A stretch of DNA of 64,000 nt from Glossina fuscipes (GCF_014805625.2 NW_023998464.1:9218569-9282568); one strand, 5' to 3'; positions 13,501 through 27,148 are shown, numbered from the stretch's first letter. Program-made: numbers and translations. Notes: generated from the sequence alone by a model not told the origin.

Positions 13501-16500
13501 TGCGTATGCACACTTTTATGATGAAGCAATTAATTGTAATAACTTTCGTTCTACTGCAATATGAATATTGAAGAAATCTTTCTCTGAAGAGTAACATATT
13601 TTTATTCAGTGATTTCAAACTCGTTACTTTTTTGACAATTAAGTGCAAATTGATCTCTGCATTCTTTCAGATGTGTTCATTGGGTGCAGTCAGTTGGTTG
13701 GTGTAATAATATTGCTTGGAACGTGGGTCCCTTAACTGCGCGGCAATATTCGCTGGCTATTGAACGTTACGAATGGAACAAACTGCAAAATTTCAAAAGC
13801 ATTGTACCTATGATCCACCTCAGCTGGAATTTAGCCCGCAACATACGAGTAACGGATTCAAAGCTTTTCGAATTAATAAAGTAATTGCGATTATAATATT
13901 TCTAAAACAGGACATGAAGTATTGTTTTCATATCGTAATGGTGTTGCTACATTAATTTTTAATTTCATCGCTTCAGAAACTAATAATTTACATCAACATG
14001 ATACCTTTAAATCAAGTTTGTTTCAACGGCATCTGTTTGTCTGCTTGAATGATAGTCTTGCATCCTGAAAAACTGGAACATGCAGCCTTGAGTCACTTCC
14101 GAGGATCAGATTTGAAGAAATGGCAAAACTGAATAAATATCGAGAGATTGAATAAAAATGAAAACAAGAAAATTGCTAAAAAGGGAACTAAAAATTATCT
14201 TCATTGAAAAAGTTGTGCCATTAATTATGGGCGTGTCAATGGATTGAGTAAAGAACTTTTGTACAAAATGTTTATGTAGCATTTAAAAATGGCAGTGTTT
14301 TCTTCGTTAAAAACGCCTCTCTTCACAATAAATTTGAATGTTTGATATACAAAAAACTCAGTGAAAAATTGATACAACTTTAATATTAATTGATTAAAAC
14401 GCTCTCTGATGTCAACTGATAGTTTACTCTCTCTTTTCTTTTTTCATACAGAATGTGTCTGTTGCAAACATTAAAGAATGTCATGCACACCTTGGAATAT
14501 GTGAAGTCAAAAAGCGTTGTAGTACGATTTCATGGACGTGGGAAAAATGAGGCTTCCCATTATTGCGGACAATGCGAGGTATCAAAATATTATTCATACA
14601 AATATATCTGCATGGTATTTTAGTCATTGCCTTAGAAGTTTTAGAAGAATTTGTTTTATCCTCCTTGAAAAGAGGCTTGCCTTCTACAATTATATAAGTG
14701 TACATGAATTCGATCCAGATATGATTTAAGGAGTTGTCATCCCTATCCGGCATTAAAAATTGATGCTTTTCACATATTTTCTTAGTTTACGACTGCAAAC
14801 ATTATTGGTTGCAAAAATTTAAGCCATTTTTTCACTTGAAACAGGCGTTTATTGACAAAAGTTGATGCAATGTATATTAATGGAAACATTTCGCATAATT
14901 TTCTACAACTTTTTCCAATATTTTGGGCAACGTGGCGATATAATGTCAAAAGAACTTAGTTTGGCGGCAATCCACCGCATGCCAGCAAAGCTATGATGCA
15001 CTGACCTGAACAAGTGGTAATCAGGTGGCGTCATGCCTGGTGAGTACTTTGGGTGTGGCAAAATTTCTCAGTGTGTTCTGGGTTATTCTTTGCAACAAGT
15101 GGTCAAAAATGACATTTTCTCTTAATTCGCGTCGCCACTTTTAAATCGTTGAACCTAAAACAGGCGATTGTGGAGCAGTAACACCATAAGCTTCTGAACG
15201 TGTTAGGTGGTCTTCGGGAGCAGATTTTTTCAAATAAACGATAAAAGTAATGAATTTGGAAGAAGAAGAAGAATTTTGAGCGCTCCATAATTAGCTTCGT
15301 CGTGAGGTTGGCTAACCCAATAATATCAAATGGAAAACTGTTATTTTATGTAGAGAAAGGTCGAAATCATAAAAATTTAATCGTTATGTGCCCTGCTATT
15401 TCCCACATGTTTACCATTTTTACCTCTAAAAGTCGCTAGTGAAAATTTTTGAAAAGCTAATAGACGAGACTTATACAGACCCACATCTGTTATAATATCA
15501 TTTATACAATACCTCCTCTGCGCCTAAAGCATCCATACATAGCAGAGGTGAAAGGTAGATGCACTTTCGAGTAGGATAAGGTTATATTGGCATTGACTTG
15601 TGAGTTCTGCTACTGAATATGCAGGGGAGGGTCATTACTCTTAACAGAAGGTACCAACCGAAACAAAATTTGAGATACATTTCTTTTCGCATGTTGGGAG
15701 TGAAACATTACAAAAGTTGTCACCTAAACTCTCCGATGGCTTAACTACACATCTCCTTGAAACGTGGTTATTTCTTTACAAACATGTACACAGGAATTAA
15801 TTGAGGAATGGCATCATGATAATTCATAAATCATAATTTTGTCTAACATTTCTAAGAGGCAGGATGGCAGAAGCATTGGACGGCGGTGCAATGAAGGAGG
15901 TTTTATTTTTTGGGGTGTGAACAACCGCCGTGAGTTTCCGAAGATTGGAAATGGGACTATGAAAAACTTTTCTATTTGCTTAGATCCAGTAATTTACGTT
16001 CACTTAAACAGTGTTGTGATTACTTCATTTCATATGGGATATGATCTTAACATAGCGTTTTCTTTCTATTTTTGTGAAACGGCTCTCAAGTTCTAATGCG
16101 AATACAAATTTTCCTAGGAATGCATTGCGAGAAATAAGATGAGTAAAGTAACTGGAATGCTGTTGAAAGGGTGCTTAAGGCACGTTTCTTCGATATGATC
16201 AGATTTCTCGTGCACCTCGGTTAATGTCTCGTTTAGCGTACAGATGGCAGTAATATCATTCCAGTGTGGAGTCCACGATAGTAACCGATGATAGTTTTTG
16301 ATTTCCTTAATTTCTTCAAAATTGAGCGTTAGCTTCTTTGTATGAGAACAGATTTATGTAACCACAATTTATTTTGCTAAGATGCCATAAGTCCATTTTA
16401 ATTTTCTTTAGCTAGGTTAGCTTGTTGGTCTACTAAGAAAGGGACACACAGTCAACATGGTTTTTACTTGGAGGTATAATGACAGCAATGCGGGTAAGTT

Positions 16501-18040
16501 TAATCAAAATAGCAATATCACAATTTTCAGTGACCGCTAAAAGTTTTGCTATGTAAAGTCTCTTTGGCCAGTTTGGAGCAGTTAATTTAATCAGCTTTGC
16601 CAAGTAAAAACTGTTTGTTTTGGTAGAATATCAGAAGTGTTTCGGAGTTTTGTTGATGACTTGGAAGTGGTCGCTATTAGGAAGATCGTCACCAAATATG
16701 AGAAAGAAATGATGGCGAACGACAAGTTAAGTCGCTTTAAATGAATGAGTTGACTAATACGATACCATCGTTTCTTGCAGAACCACAAATTATGTTTCAG
16801 CTATTAGTCTTCAGTAATAATTAATGGTGAAGAAAGCATGGAGAACAAATTACAAAATTGTTACTGGAAAATAAGTTGAGAAAAAAGAATACAAAGCAAG
16901 AACGTATTAAATTTTTTTCTATTTCGGGAGCTAATGTCTGCATATTTGAGTTTAAATATATGCGTCTATGCGGGACGTTGTATTTAATGAGGATGAGTTT
17001 TGATCAACGCTTACAAAGTATCCGGTGTATGAAGTGGTTGAGGTTGGATTAGAAGAATGCGATGGTTTTCTTAAGGTAGTTCATTGAATTAGGAACACAA
17101 CCTTTGAATGTTATATTGCAATGCTTTAGTGTTTAGTGAAAGTATCGCGATCGCAGATATCGTTAAAGTTCATGGTTGCCATATTTAGTTTAGATTCGTT
17201 CATCTTACCAATTGAAAAATCAAAGCCACTATTTTTGTATTTGTTTCGATGTTCGATCCAGATTATTTGGATGGAGAGTTACATTTTAAAATTGCTTGGC
17301 TTAATTGAATACAAGAAACCAACTGCGCCCACTCCATATTATAGAGTATGAGAATTTTGTTCTTTTACTTCTTTTGTCTTTTTTTGGAACAATTTGATCC
17401 CGACCGAATTTAATTTTCTTACTTGTTTAAATTGCAAATGGACTTAGTTTGGACATCATATTGCTTTCAGTTGTAATTATGACACATTTTTTGTACGAAG
17501 CAGAGCGTTAATTGCTGGCAATAACGGAAAGTCTGTAGTTTTTTAAGTTTTTTTAGGAGCAGGGTCTGGATTAAATAAAAAACCTAATAGCAGGAAAAAA
17601 ATTGTTGCTAATATTAGGGCAGGAAAATTAATTACGGAGAACGATAGATAAATCGCAATCGTTCTAAAGATCTCTTCTTACAGTGGAAGCCATATACATT
17701 GAAAGACGAGCACAAGTAGCTACAGATTATTCATCATTTTGTGACGAATTTGAAAGAACTCTAACGTCACAATTAGAGTAAAGCTTCCTTATATGTTTGA
17801 CGGATGATGAACTTTGTTTTTCTTTCTTTGTAGATTGAAGTTTTTGATGTACTTTTTATACGCGAGCAAGAGAAACGTCACGTAGTACATTGCATGCCAT
17901 GTGCCCGAAAGCAAGCTCCAAACCTACAAGGATTTGTCTGTTTGGAGGAATATCGATTATCGGAACTATGTCAAATTTATGATGCTTTTACACTTCATAA
18001 GCCACAAACACTGCCACAAAGTTCTCCAACAAATCATTAA
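1507..18040 (+). CDS. Utx: Utx (KDM6 family) histone H3 lysine-27 demethylase, 12 exons, 5'-partial
   Basis: Nuclear Fe(II)/2-oxoglutarate dioxygenase that removes methyl groups from H3K27 and works with Trithorax-type COMPASS complexes (family knowledge). I join exons 1507-1663, 4736-4864, 4932-5157, 5217-5394, 5471-5692, 7217-7640, 9094-9833, 9983-10095, 12943-13362, 13671-13880, 14452-14578 and 17834-18040. All junctions are GT-AG, the phases agree, and about 1050 codons run to TAA at 18038. TPR repeats fill residues 1 to about 240, followed by a Gln/Pro-rich linker and the JmjC domain from about 740. Catalytic iron ligands are visible: His at 13130, Glu at 13136 (motif GHQEN) and His at 13678 (motif CVHWVQ). 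The C-terminal zinc cysteines sit in HYCGQC (14561-14575) and HCMPC (17888-17902). N-terminal exons lie left of the window. No frameshift or lost key residue is seen, so the gene looks functional. Confidence 0.95.
1664..4735 (+). other. Utx intron (3.1 kb)
   Basis: Bounded by GTAAGT and TTTTTCAG, splitting an isoleucine codon. It contains AT-rich sequence and two adjacent antisense open stretches (1822-2181 and 2184-2381) that I cannot match to any family. I see no structured element beyond that. Confidence 0.85.
5693..7216 (+). other. Utx intron (1.5 kb) with dispersed repeat
   Basis: GT-AG bounded, phase 0. It holds a degenerate two-copy repeat at about 5755-5990 (units carrying CCATAATTAA and a TCYTTCTATTTGATG-like tail) and, at about 6270-6600, a dispersed repeat that has a relative at 55.4 kb. 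Confidence 0.8.
6270..6600. repeat. Dispersed repeat copy A
   Basis: It shares several ordered blocks with 55360-55570: a GATCTGACCAATTTGGCCCA-like block, AATGTTTCTACTAAATTTAA, a CAGAC-rich block, TCAATTCAGAATTTC, and a GATCAAGAATATATACAC-like block. The order and spacing are kept, so these are copies of one interspersed repeat. It ends in a palindrome-like ACCACAAGTGGTGTAC at about 6575, and a related ACCACTTGTGGTGCAGG lies near 7901. The family is not identified. Confidence 0.6.
7641..9093 (+). other. Utx intron (1.45 kb)
   Basis: GT-AG bounded; it splits a glycine codon. It contains a degenerate tandem repeat (about 8100-8520) and a repeat edge near 7900-7980. No gene is seen. Confidence 0.8.
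8100..8520. repeat. Degenerate tandem repeat, about 150 bp unit, three copies
   Basis: The block TTTCATGACGAAAATTCG returns as TTTTATGATGAAAATTTG and TTTTACGACGAAAATTGA at about 8145, 8298 and 8445. Each is followed by ACATAAAAATCA or a variant, CCAAATTTGGACCAC or a variant, and a TTTTTTGGACTCCATTG-like block. The units differ by many substitutions, so this is an old array. The GGACTCCATTGCA block also appears alone near 34950. Confidence 0.6.
10096..12942 (+). other. Utx intron (2.85 kb)
   Basis: GT-AG bounded; it splits an arginine codon. Open stretches at 11088-11453 and 12005-12244 are not similar to anything I recognise and have no supporting splice or codon pattern. No repeat is evident. 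Confidence 0.8.
13881..14451 (+). other. Utx intron (571 bp)
   Basis: Bounded by GTAATT and CATACAG, inside a lysine codon of the region joining the JmjC and zinc domains. I see nothing else in it. Confidence 0.85.
14579..17833 (+). other. Utx last intron (3.3 kb)
   Basis: Bounded by GTATCA and TTTGTAG, phase 0. Its right half holds an antisense I-like LINE relic (next entry). The part at 14840-15300 has the feel of an old transposon, but I could not assign it. Confidence 0.85.
16130..17350 (-). pseudogene. Old I-like LINE relic (EN to start of RT), antisense in Utx intron
   Basis: On the minus strand, broken frames follow the order of the better I-like copy at 60.9-62.1 kb. They show an [17 protein letters not shown] segment near 17030 (cf. 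FNPIPPKSYTGYF), then SDLTC.SPSFL and NSDHF near 16700, then a WINYTKLAKE-like segment near 16590, then an [15 protein letters not shown] segment near 16250 (cf. AICTPNGTLTD). Stops and frameshifts are frequent, so it is long dead. The 5' and 3' limits are approximate. It is the same family as the copies at 23-27 kb and 59-64 kb but much more diverged. Confidence 0.65.
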
Positions 18041-20491
<2,451 letters not shown>

Positions 20492-20744
20492 CTGAAAAAT
20501 CCAATAGAGTTGAAAAATACATTATATAGTTAGTAAAATATCATCATTTATTTTAAAACCAATTTGTAGTCAATGTTCATATAATATATTTCTATTTTAA
20601 TTGAGTATTGTTTCACCTTAAAAGTTTAATATTTTCTTCTTTTTTGGTTTTAATATAGGTGATTGAGTGACTGTGAGACCTACATCCCCAATAACTTGAA
20701 AACTTTTATTCTATGTTCGCTATTATTATTATTACTTAATTCTT

Positions 20745-20842
20745 AGAGCCGATAGCCTGTGTTGCTAGTGCTCAATGTCTCTTTTTTTAGTCTAAGAATT
20801 CAATTCATTAGTCTAAAATTAAAATAATAATAATAATAATAA
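20745..20842 (+). mobile_element. Short retro-insertion A (3' hairpin end of the I-like LINE)
   Basis: 98 bp starting AGAGCCGATAGCC and ending in (TAA)n. It is flanked by a 12 bp target-site duplication TACTTAATTCTT at 20733-20744 and 20843-20854. The sequence matches the last 95 bases or so of the I-like LINE copies at 23.2 and 28.6 kb. It starts at the foot of a hairpin with arms GAGC/GCTC and TAGC/GCTA. Confidence 0.9.
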
Positions 20843-20854
20843 TACTTAATTCTT

Positions 20855-21839
20855 GTACATTTTATTGAATATTCTAAACATTATAAGATTCTTTAGTAAA
20901 TATATTGGTTCTTTAATTTTTGCCCTCTTGTGTGGAATTTTTCTTCAATTATTTCCCATATTCGGGTAATATTAGCAACGAAGAATTTCGACTTGAAAAA
21001 GATGCATTTTGCAATCATTTGAAATATGTAAAGAAAATAAACATTTCCCTTTTTCGATAGTGTTGTAGATTCCAATGTCCATTATTTTACAAGAAAAAAC
21101 TTATTAGGACTGCTTACACTTAAAATTGAGTGAAATGCGCATGTTTTTAAAAACACAGATTGAAACTGCCAACGTTTTGCCGATATTTTCTGGGCCAATG
21201 AATTTGCCAACAGATATGCCTTTTTACCTGAAGATTTGATCGAAAATTACATTTACATAGTTTAAAGTTTTTATCTTACAATTGTCGACCCCTACGATTT
21301 CAATAAAAGCGAACAAATATATATGAAGAAATTTCTGCGAATCAAGAATACATGATCTGAGGGTATCAAGTTAGAGGTATATATTTTTTGAACGTCATTT
21401 CGGCCCTATTTTTTGTCTTTACTGTCTTCGAAATTCACGTCTTTACGGTCAAGTTTCATATCATTACACTCTACATCACTTTGGCTATTCATTCAAATTC
21501 GTTATAAGACACCAAATATCGTACCCTTTTTTCAAGAGCAGGCATATTTTTCTTCAGAACTCTTTGATTTAAACGTGGTCAAAATATGAAACAACGTGGT
21601 CCTTATTTGGGATATTTAATTTTCTGATTTCCTTTTATTTTTTTTTATTTTTATTTTTTTTTGTATTAAAAAATTGAAACTCGACTTCATCTCTATGTAC
21701 GAGCTTATTTATCATAAGAATTTTTATAAAAATACAGCTATGCTACCTGAATTTGTTACAGTTAATTTTTTATGTCAAATTGCTATTGTCAGCAGGTTTT
21801 CGCTATTGTTTCCCGATGATTCGTCGCGTTTAAAAAAAA
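20855..21839. other. Intergenic, no feature recognised
   Basis: AT-rich sequence with poly-T runs near 21640. I see no gene or repeat with support. Confidence 0.5.
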
Positions 21840-22745
21840 AAACACAACGTGAGCACAAAGACACATTGTGACTATTAAAATCACCACATATTAATGCAGA
21901 TACGCCAGTTCTGAAAGAAAATATTCTATTAATTGCAGAATCAAAAACATTACAATTAGGTGGAATATAAAAGTAATGATCAGGAGTTCGCCAAAGGAAG
22001 TTTTAATGGTGCAGCTACAAACTTCGATAGGTTTAAAATACTCATGGGGAGGTTGCGAGATAAGCGTGTGGTGGAGTTAATGGTAGAATATGATTTAGAG
22101 GACGGCTTGATATTATGTAATTTTTGAATACGATCAGAGATTTGAGTTTAGTTAGAGGAAATGTTAGAATTAGCGATCATTTCGTGATCGGAAGGAGTAT
22201 TATCTGTGATGGCTGTCATTGTTTCCGGAATTAAAGATTTTATATTGGAAGGTATGGTGATTTCAGGAGTTATCATTTTTCGTTTGTAGTTGAGACTCAG
22301 TGTTTCGTCGTTTGCTTGCTAGTTGAGAAGTCGGAGGAGACAACTCAAGCAAACTTTCTAGAGAGAATGAAAAGCATGAGCATAGGAATTTCGAGAGAAG
22401 GTGCATATTTGAGGCTTCAAACGATCTTCAACATGTTGTTTGGTTTTAGTTATTTTTTTATAGGAAGGACAAGAATGTTCACGCTTACAATTAATCCTTT
22501 AGTTAGTTTGAGAGCAATTCCAGGTGAATTCATGGCTCCTGTCACCGGAAGAGCAGAGAGGATTTTGAACACACGAAACGACAGAGATTTTCGTCGAGAA
22601 ATATTAAATATGCTAATTTTTTTCATGCATCATCTTTTTTCTTTAAATATGTGGTTTGTTCGTAAAAATGCTCTGATCACATTAAGTCGAGGTATATCGA
22701 AAATTGAAACCTGTACGTTGAATTGAAAAGCCAACGGAAAGTCAG
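21840..22745 (-). pseudogene. Degenerate LINE relic: gag zinc-knuckle region and start of endonuclease
   Basis: Reading the minus strand from about 22740: a gag-like zinc-knuckle remnant (CSSGDRSHEFTWNCSQTN, then C..EHSCPS) is followed by a stretch with stops. Near 21900-22000 come FYIPPNCNVFDSAINRIF and ALICGDFNSHN, the hallmark YIPP and GDFNSH blocks of a LINE apurinic-like endonuclease. This is the gag to EN order of Jockey/I-type elements. The endonuclease differs clearly from the I-like copies at 26-27 and 61 kb, so it is a different family. Stops and frameshifts throughout; limits approximate. Confidence 0.65.
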
Positions 22746-23203
22746 ACGTCGAACGCACGAATTTAGCATGCTCTTTAAAATAATTGGGGTAAGGTATAAT
22801 TAGCTAAATTCATATACACTTCATAGACTCTGTAGACTTAAAAACTATTAGTGTTTTTCAGTATATATATATGGGAAGAAAAAGTAGATGAAAAATAGTA
22901 AATAAACTGTAGGCGAAGAATTGTGGGGTGCTTAGCCTAAACCTAAAGAAAAAAATGTTTGCTGCTTGTGAAATGAAATATCCTTCTTAATTTAGCCAAA
23001 TTTTTAAAATTTCCTTTGTTTAATTTTTCAAATTTTTTTTCGTGTTCCGGCAATTGATGTTTTTTTATAAAACTATTTCAAATATTAATGAAGTGCTGAT
23101 GAAATTATCAGCAAATGTGTATGTGAAAAATGTTAGTATAATTGGACAAATTTTTGTTAATTACTTTTACAAATAATAGATTAAAAAAAATAATAGGTTT
23201 ATT
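22746..23203. other. Spacer, no feature recognised
   Basis: AT-rich and T-rich sequence between two LINE relics. No open frame or repeat supported. Confidence 0.45.
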
Positions 23204-23390
23204 TATTATTATTATTATTTTAATTTTCGACTAATGAAATAAATTCTTAGACTAAAAAAATACATTGAGCACTAGCAACACAGGCTATCGGCTCTAATTT
23301 AAATAAATGTACATTAGATAATGAGCTTAGTAGTATTAATAAAGTAATATATTGAATTGATATTCTGTTCTGAAGCTGATTGTAGAATGT

Positions 23391-24443
23391 TCAAAGGGTC
23401 GTTCCAACTGCAATACTTCTAGCCAAGGCAAAGTTGAGGCAGTCGCAGAGAATGTGCTTTATAGTAAGAGTTTGTCCACAACAGCAGATTGGGGAAGAAG
23501 ACTTCTTCAGGATCCATTGGTGAGTTGCAATTGTATGACCAAGGCGAATTCTCGAAAATGTTTGGATCTTGGTTTTCTCAACATTTGTTGGATATAAAGG
23601 TGGAGTTAATTGAGGGTTAATGGAAGAGTAGTGTTGATGATGGTATTGTAAATTTCCTTCGGCAATTTTCTCTTTAACTTTTCTTCCAATGTATCTTTGA
23701 AGATCCAACTTTTCCATGACATCATCCATAATTAGAGGAGCAGAAGCAGCATACTTTGCCGCTCGATCAGCCTGCTCATTTCCCAGTAAACCGATGTGAC
23801 TTGGTACCCATAACATTTTAATTTTTCGTCGGGTGTAGTAATTGTATTCCTTAATTTGTTGATGGTGCTCCATCTCGAAGTCGATGGTTTCCGAATAGCT
23901 TGTACTACAGACAAACTGTCGGTAACAATGACGGTTTTGAGTTTGTTTTTATGGGCAAAGTTCGCAGCGTGAAGGATAGCTCTGGCTTCGGTTGTGAAAG
24001 TGGAAGTACTTTCGAGAAATATGTGGTTGACAAGAACCCGTCCTGCAGCGTCTACCACCGCACAAGCAGGAGGCAGACCAGAAGATTTTGAGCCGTCTGT
24101 GTAAAAAAGATTCCAACCACTACCAGGTTTTTTCAGCTATTAGATTCCTGAAGACGTAATTTGGAGTATCTTCTTTCTTGTGCATAGACAGTGAGATGTC
24201 AAAAGAGCAGTCTTTCAAAATCCTTAGAGGTTTAACACCAAAAGAGCGGGAAATTTTTAAGGGAATGCTCAATTCCTTTGCGACGCACAAACAATGGTCA
24301 ATTGCAGATGGTGAATTTGGAATTTTCTTTGCAATAATAATCTTTCTTACGTCATCACCGAGAATGGATTTGTTTGAATTAAGAAGCTTGAGGACTATTT
24401 TAGCTTTTAACTCATACAGTCTATTTTCTAAAGTTGGGAGCAT
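23391..24443 (-). pseudogene. I-like LINE C-terminal region with RNase H domain
   Basis: Two overlapping frames (24443-24120 and 24058-23391) read as one broken product. After the RT comes a connection region (LPTLENRLYELKAKIV), then the RNase H core: LFYTDGSK on the minus strand at about 24.1 kb, FTTEARAILHAA and IVTDSLSVVQAI, giving the Asp-Glu-Asp set. WVPSHIGLLGNEQADRAAK closes the domain (23.75-23.82 kb). A Cys-rich tail (SPICCCGQTLTIKHILCDC) ends the protein, as in other RNase-H-bearing LINEs. Frame is lost near 23.8 and 24.1 kb. Confidence 0.85.
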
Positions 24444-24644
24444 TTTTTTTGATTTTTGTATAGAAATTTTAGCCCCTGACGAGTTTGCCCTTCTCTTGGA
24501 GATCTCTCGTGCAATAGATTCGAGGATGTTAATTGTTTTCGTGTTGTCTTTTTCTTTTGTAAAAATGTATACATCGTCCGCGTAGAGACAATGTTCCGCT
24601 CTTGGTACACGGCAAAGAATTTTGCTAATTTCGTTGAAGACGAT

Positions 24645-26150
24645 CTAGAAAAGCGTGACAGAGAGAGGAGATCCTTGCCGAATGCCATTCATTAACGGAA
24701 AAGAATCAGAGAGATGATTGTTGATTCTAACTTTGAACCGCCGATGCGACATGAATGATTTAATATATTTGGGTCCAACATTCCATGATTTCAAGAGTCT
24801 TAAAATAACATGAAGACCAACTCTGTCAAATGCTTTTTCGAAATCAATAGAGAGAATTGTTACATGATTCCGTTCGGAAATTGCTTTGCTCGTGAAAAAA
24901 TCAATATGTAAAAAAGCGTCTATGCACCCGCTATCCCGCTTGAAACCAACTTGTTGCTTTGTAATCAAGTTCTTGAACTCAAGAAACCAAGATAATCTAG
25001 ATGCCATAATCTTTTCCAATACCTTTGAGAGGCAAGATAAAAGAGAGGTTGGGCGATAGTCCGATGCGATGGAGGCATTTTTTGACTTTGGAATTGGAAC
25101 AACTGTGGCCAGTTTCCACATGTAGGGTATATGGCCAGTCAAAAATACCGTATTATATAGGTCCAGTAATTTCTTTTCACTAGACTTAGACATGGCGCTG
25201 ATCATTTGGTATGAGATGCGGTCTAGACCAGGTGTCCTCCCCTTCAAATTGGAGAGACAACTGGTAAGTTCTAAGGTGGATATGCAATTTTCCAGGAACA
25301 TGGCACATCTATCAATATTATTTGAAAGAGATATTGGAGTCCTTTTATTTTCGATGAAAGCGCTGGAGATGTTGCTGTCAGAGGAGTATTCGCACCACAA
25401 TTTTCCAAAGTAATTAGAAATCTCATCTGCATCAGTTAAAGTTCCATTGGGAGTGCAGATGGCAAAGATTTCGTTCAGATTTGAAGTTCCATTAAGTTTG
25501 CTGATTTTGTTCCAGACAACTTTCATTGATGTATTTCTGTGAATTCCTCTCGAAAAAAGTTCAAAACTAAGTGCCTTTGATTTTCGTAGTTCCTTCCTGA
25601 ATAGAGCATTGGCCTTTTTGTATAATAACAAATGATCCTGATCAGGACATCCTTTAAAGCGGTGCCGTCGATCCATTTTATTTTTCCTCAGAAACGAAAG
25701 CGTGTTGTTACACCAAGGAACCCTAGCTCGTTTAAAAGAGGTGTTGGATTGAGGAATAGAAACATGCGCAGCCGTGCGAATCGCTTTAGACATAATAGCA
25801 GCACCATGGTTGCAGTTCCCGTTAAATGGCTTTGAATTCAAAATTGACTCCACCTGTTTGGAGTAGTTGATCCAATCCCCTTTATCTACGCGGAATTTGG
25901 CTTGTTTTACTGGAGTAACAGTGGACGTTGAAAGTTTAAGATCGATTATGATTGGAAAGTGATCACTATTATGTAGATCATCAGAAATAGACCAGGAAAC
26001 CAAAGGAAGAAGTGAGGGAGAGCAACATGTTAAATCAATATGTGGAAAAGTGTGATGAGTTGAAAAGTGCGTTGGTTTTCCGTCATTTAAAATGCAGAGA
26101 TTGCTTTGAATGAAGGCCTTTTCTAAAACAGTGCCACGAGTGTTGTTCAC
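24645..26150 (-). pseudogene. LINE endonuclease C-half and reverse transcriptase (I-like)
   Basis: About 500 codons open. The first part is the end of the APE-type endonuclease (HIDLTCCSPSLLPLV, then NSDHFPIIIDL). The reverse transcriptase fingers and palm follow: GRTPGLDRISYQMI, DYRPTSLLSCLSKVLEKI, ILSIDFEKAFDRV and GIRQGSPLSVTLF. A premature TAG stops it just before the catalytic box. Beyond the stop the frame continues with CLYADDVYIF (YADD at 24573-24584), so the catalytic motif itself survives. A related plus copy at 61.3-62.9 kb has CAG at the stop position. Confidence 0.88.
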
Positions 26151-26271
26151 TGTTGAGCCCCAGATGGTATTCCAGCTGTTAAAGTCGCCGCATATAATTA
26201 ATGCGGGGGAAAGAACGGAGAATAAATTGTAGAGCTCTTGCTGAGAAAACGATTGCGAAGGTGGAATATAG

Positions 26272-27148
26272 AGCCCAAGGAATTGGCAAAAGTAATACCT
26301 ACGCTGCTGTTGCCTCGCAAAACAAGCCTAGTAAGCCTTTAAGTCCAACTCCCTCCAAAGAAAAACCTGTTCCCCCCTTAACCAAAAATTATATTGCGAA
26401 ACCAGTTACATCACCCGCCAAAGATAATATTGAAAAAACCAAAACAACACCAAATATTGAAAAAATTGAAACAGCAACATATATGCTAAAATCCAATATA
26501 CTAAACTCTCCAGAATCTCCCGCTCCCAACTTTACTCAACAATCTACAAATGGTAATGAACCCATTCTTTCATCCATTAATCAACCTTCAATTTCAAATT
26601 ATTCACGTGCGCCCACTCGTTGCCCTTCAAATGTACCAAACCACTTAAGTACAGATTATTCCGCTAGTAATAATAAATCACTCACGAAAAATTCCTATAG
26701 CGACCTTCTCGACGGAGACGCTGACATGGCAACCTAACCCTCCTTCCACTCTGCTTCCATGTCATTACAATTAAATAAGGTTTTTAAAATTCTACAATGG
26801 AACAGTAAGGGACTTATTAACAATTTTGATGAACTCCGTACACTCATAAGTGGTTTTAATCCAACCTTTTTATCGCTTCAAGAAACCCATTGTAGATGCT
26901 CTTTTAATCCTACTCCACCCAAATCATATACTGAATACTTCACGAATGCTGATCAAAATTCATATTCCAAACAAGGAGTTTGTGTTTTTATAAAATCAAA
27001 TATACCTCACAAACGCATAAATTTTAGCTCAAACATACAAGCCGTAGCCATACAAATAATGTTAAACATAAAATTTACAGTGCTTTCGCTCTATATCCCA
27101 CCTTCGCAATCGTTTTCTCAGCAAGAACGCTACAATTTATTCTCCGTA
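26272..27148 (+). mobile_element. Inverted 5' segment of the same I-like LINE (gag C-terminus and endonuclease N-half)
   Basis: Plus-strand piece lying head-on against the minus-strand LINE. It contains the gag C-terminus (GIGKSNTYAAVASQNK, a Pro/Ser/Thr-rich tail ending at 26737) and the start of ORF2 at 26759, an endonuclease N-half with ILQWNSKGLINNFDELR and SLQETHC. It ends at about 27148, and 27088-27148 is a 61 bp stretch also present, inverted, at 26214-26274. At the junction AGC is shared. This order (inverted 5' part, then sense 3' part) is what twin-primed reverse transcription produces. Confidence 0.85.

Larger units (their letters stand above)
23204..26274 (-). mobile_element. I-like LINE, 3' portion (endonuclease C-half, RT, RNase H, 3' UTR)
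   Basis: Minus-strand non-LTR element. The 3' end at about 23204 is a (TAA)n tail, typical of the I clade, preceded by the conserved hairpin (23267-23294). Coding blocks run in order: endonuclease C-half, RT (24645-26150, continuing past a stop), then RNase H (about 23.39-24.12 kb). It carries a CAG to TAG change at 24645-24647 and a large internal deletion at about 24440. Compared with the plus copy, sequence equivalent to about 63.07-63.48 kb is missing there. At 26272-26274 it meets an inverted piece of its own 5' part. Confidence 0.9.

Noticed and set aside
14840..15300. Segment resembling mariner or other transposon debris
   Set aside because: Minus-strand pieces such as [15 protein letters not shown] looked familiar, but I could not place any catalytic motif or terminal repeat.
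22316..22726. 136-codon plus-strand open frame
   Set aside because: It is the antisense shadow of the gag zinc-knuckle relic on the minus strand.
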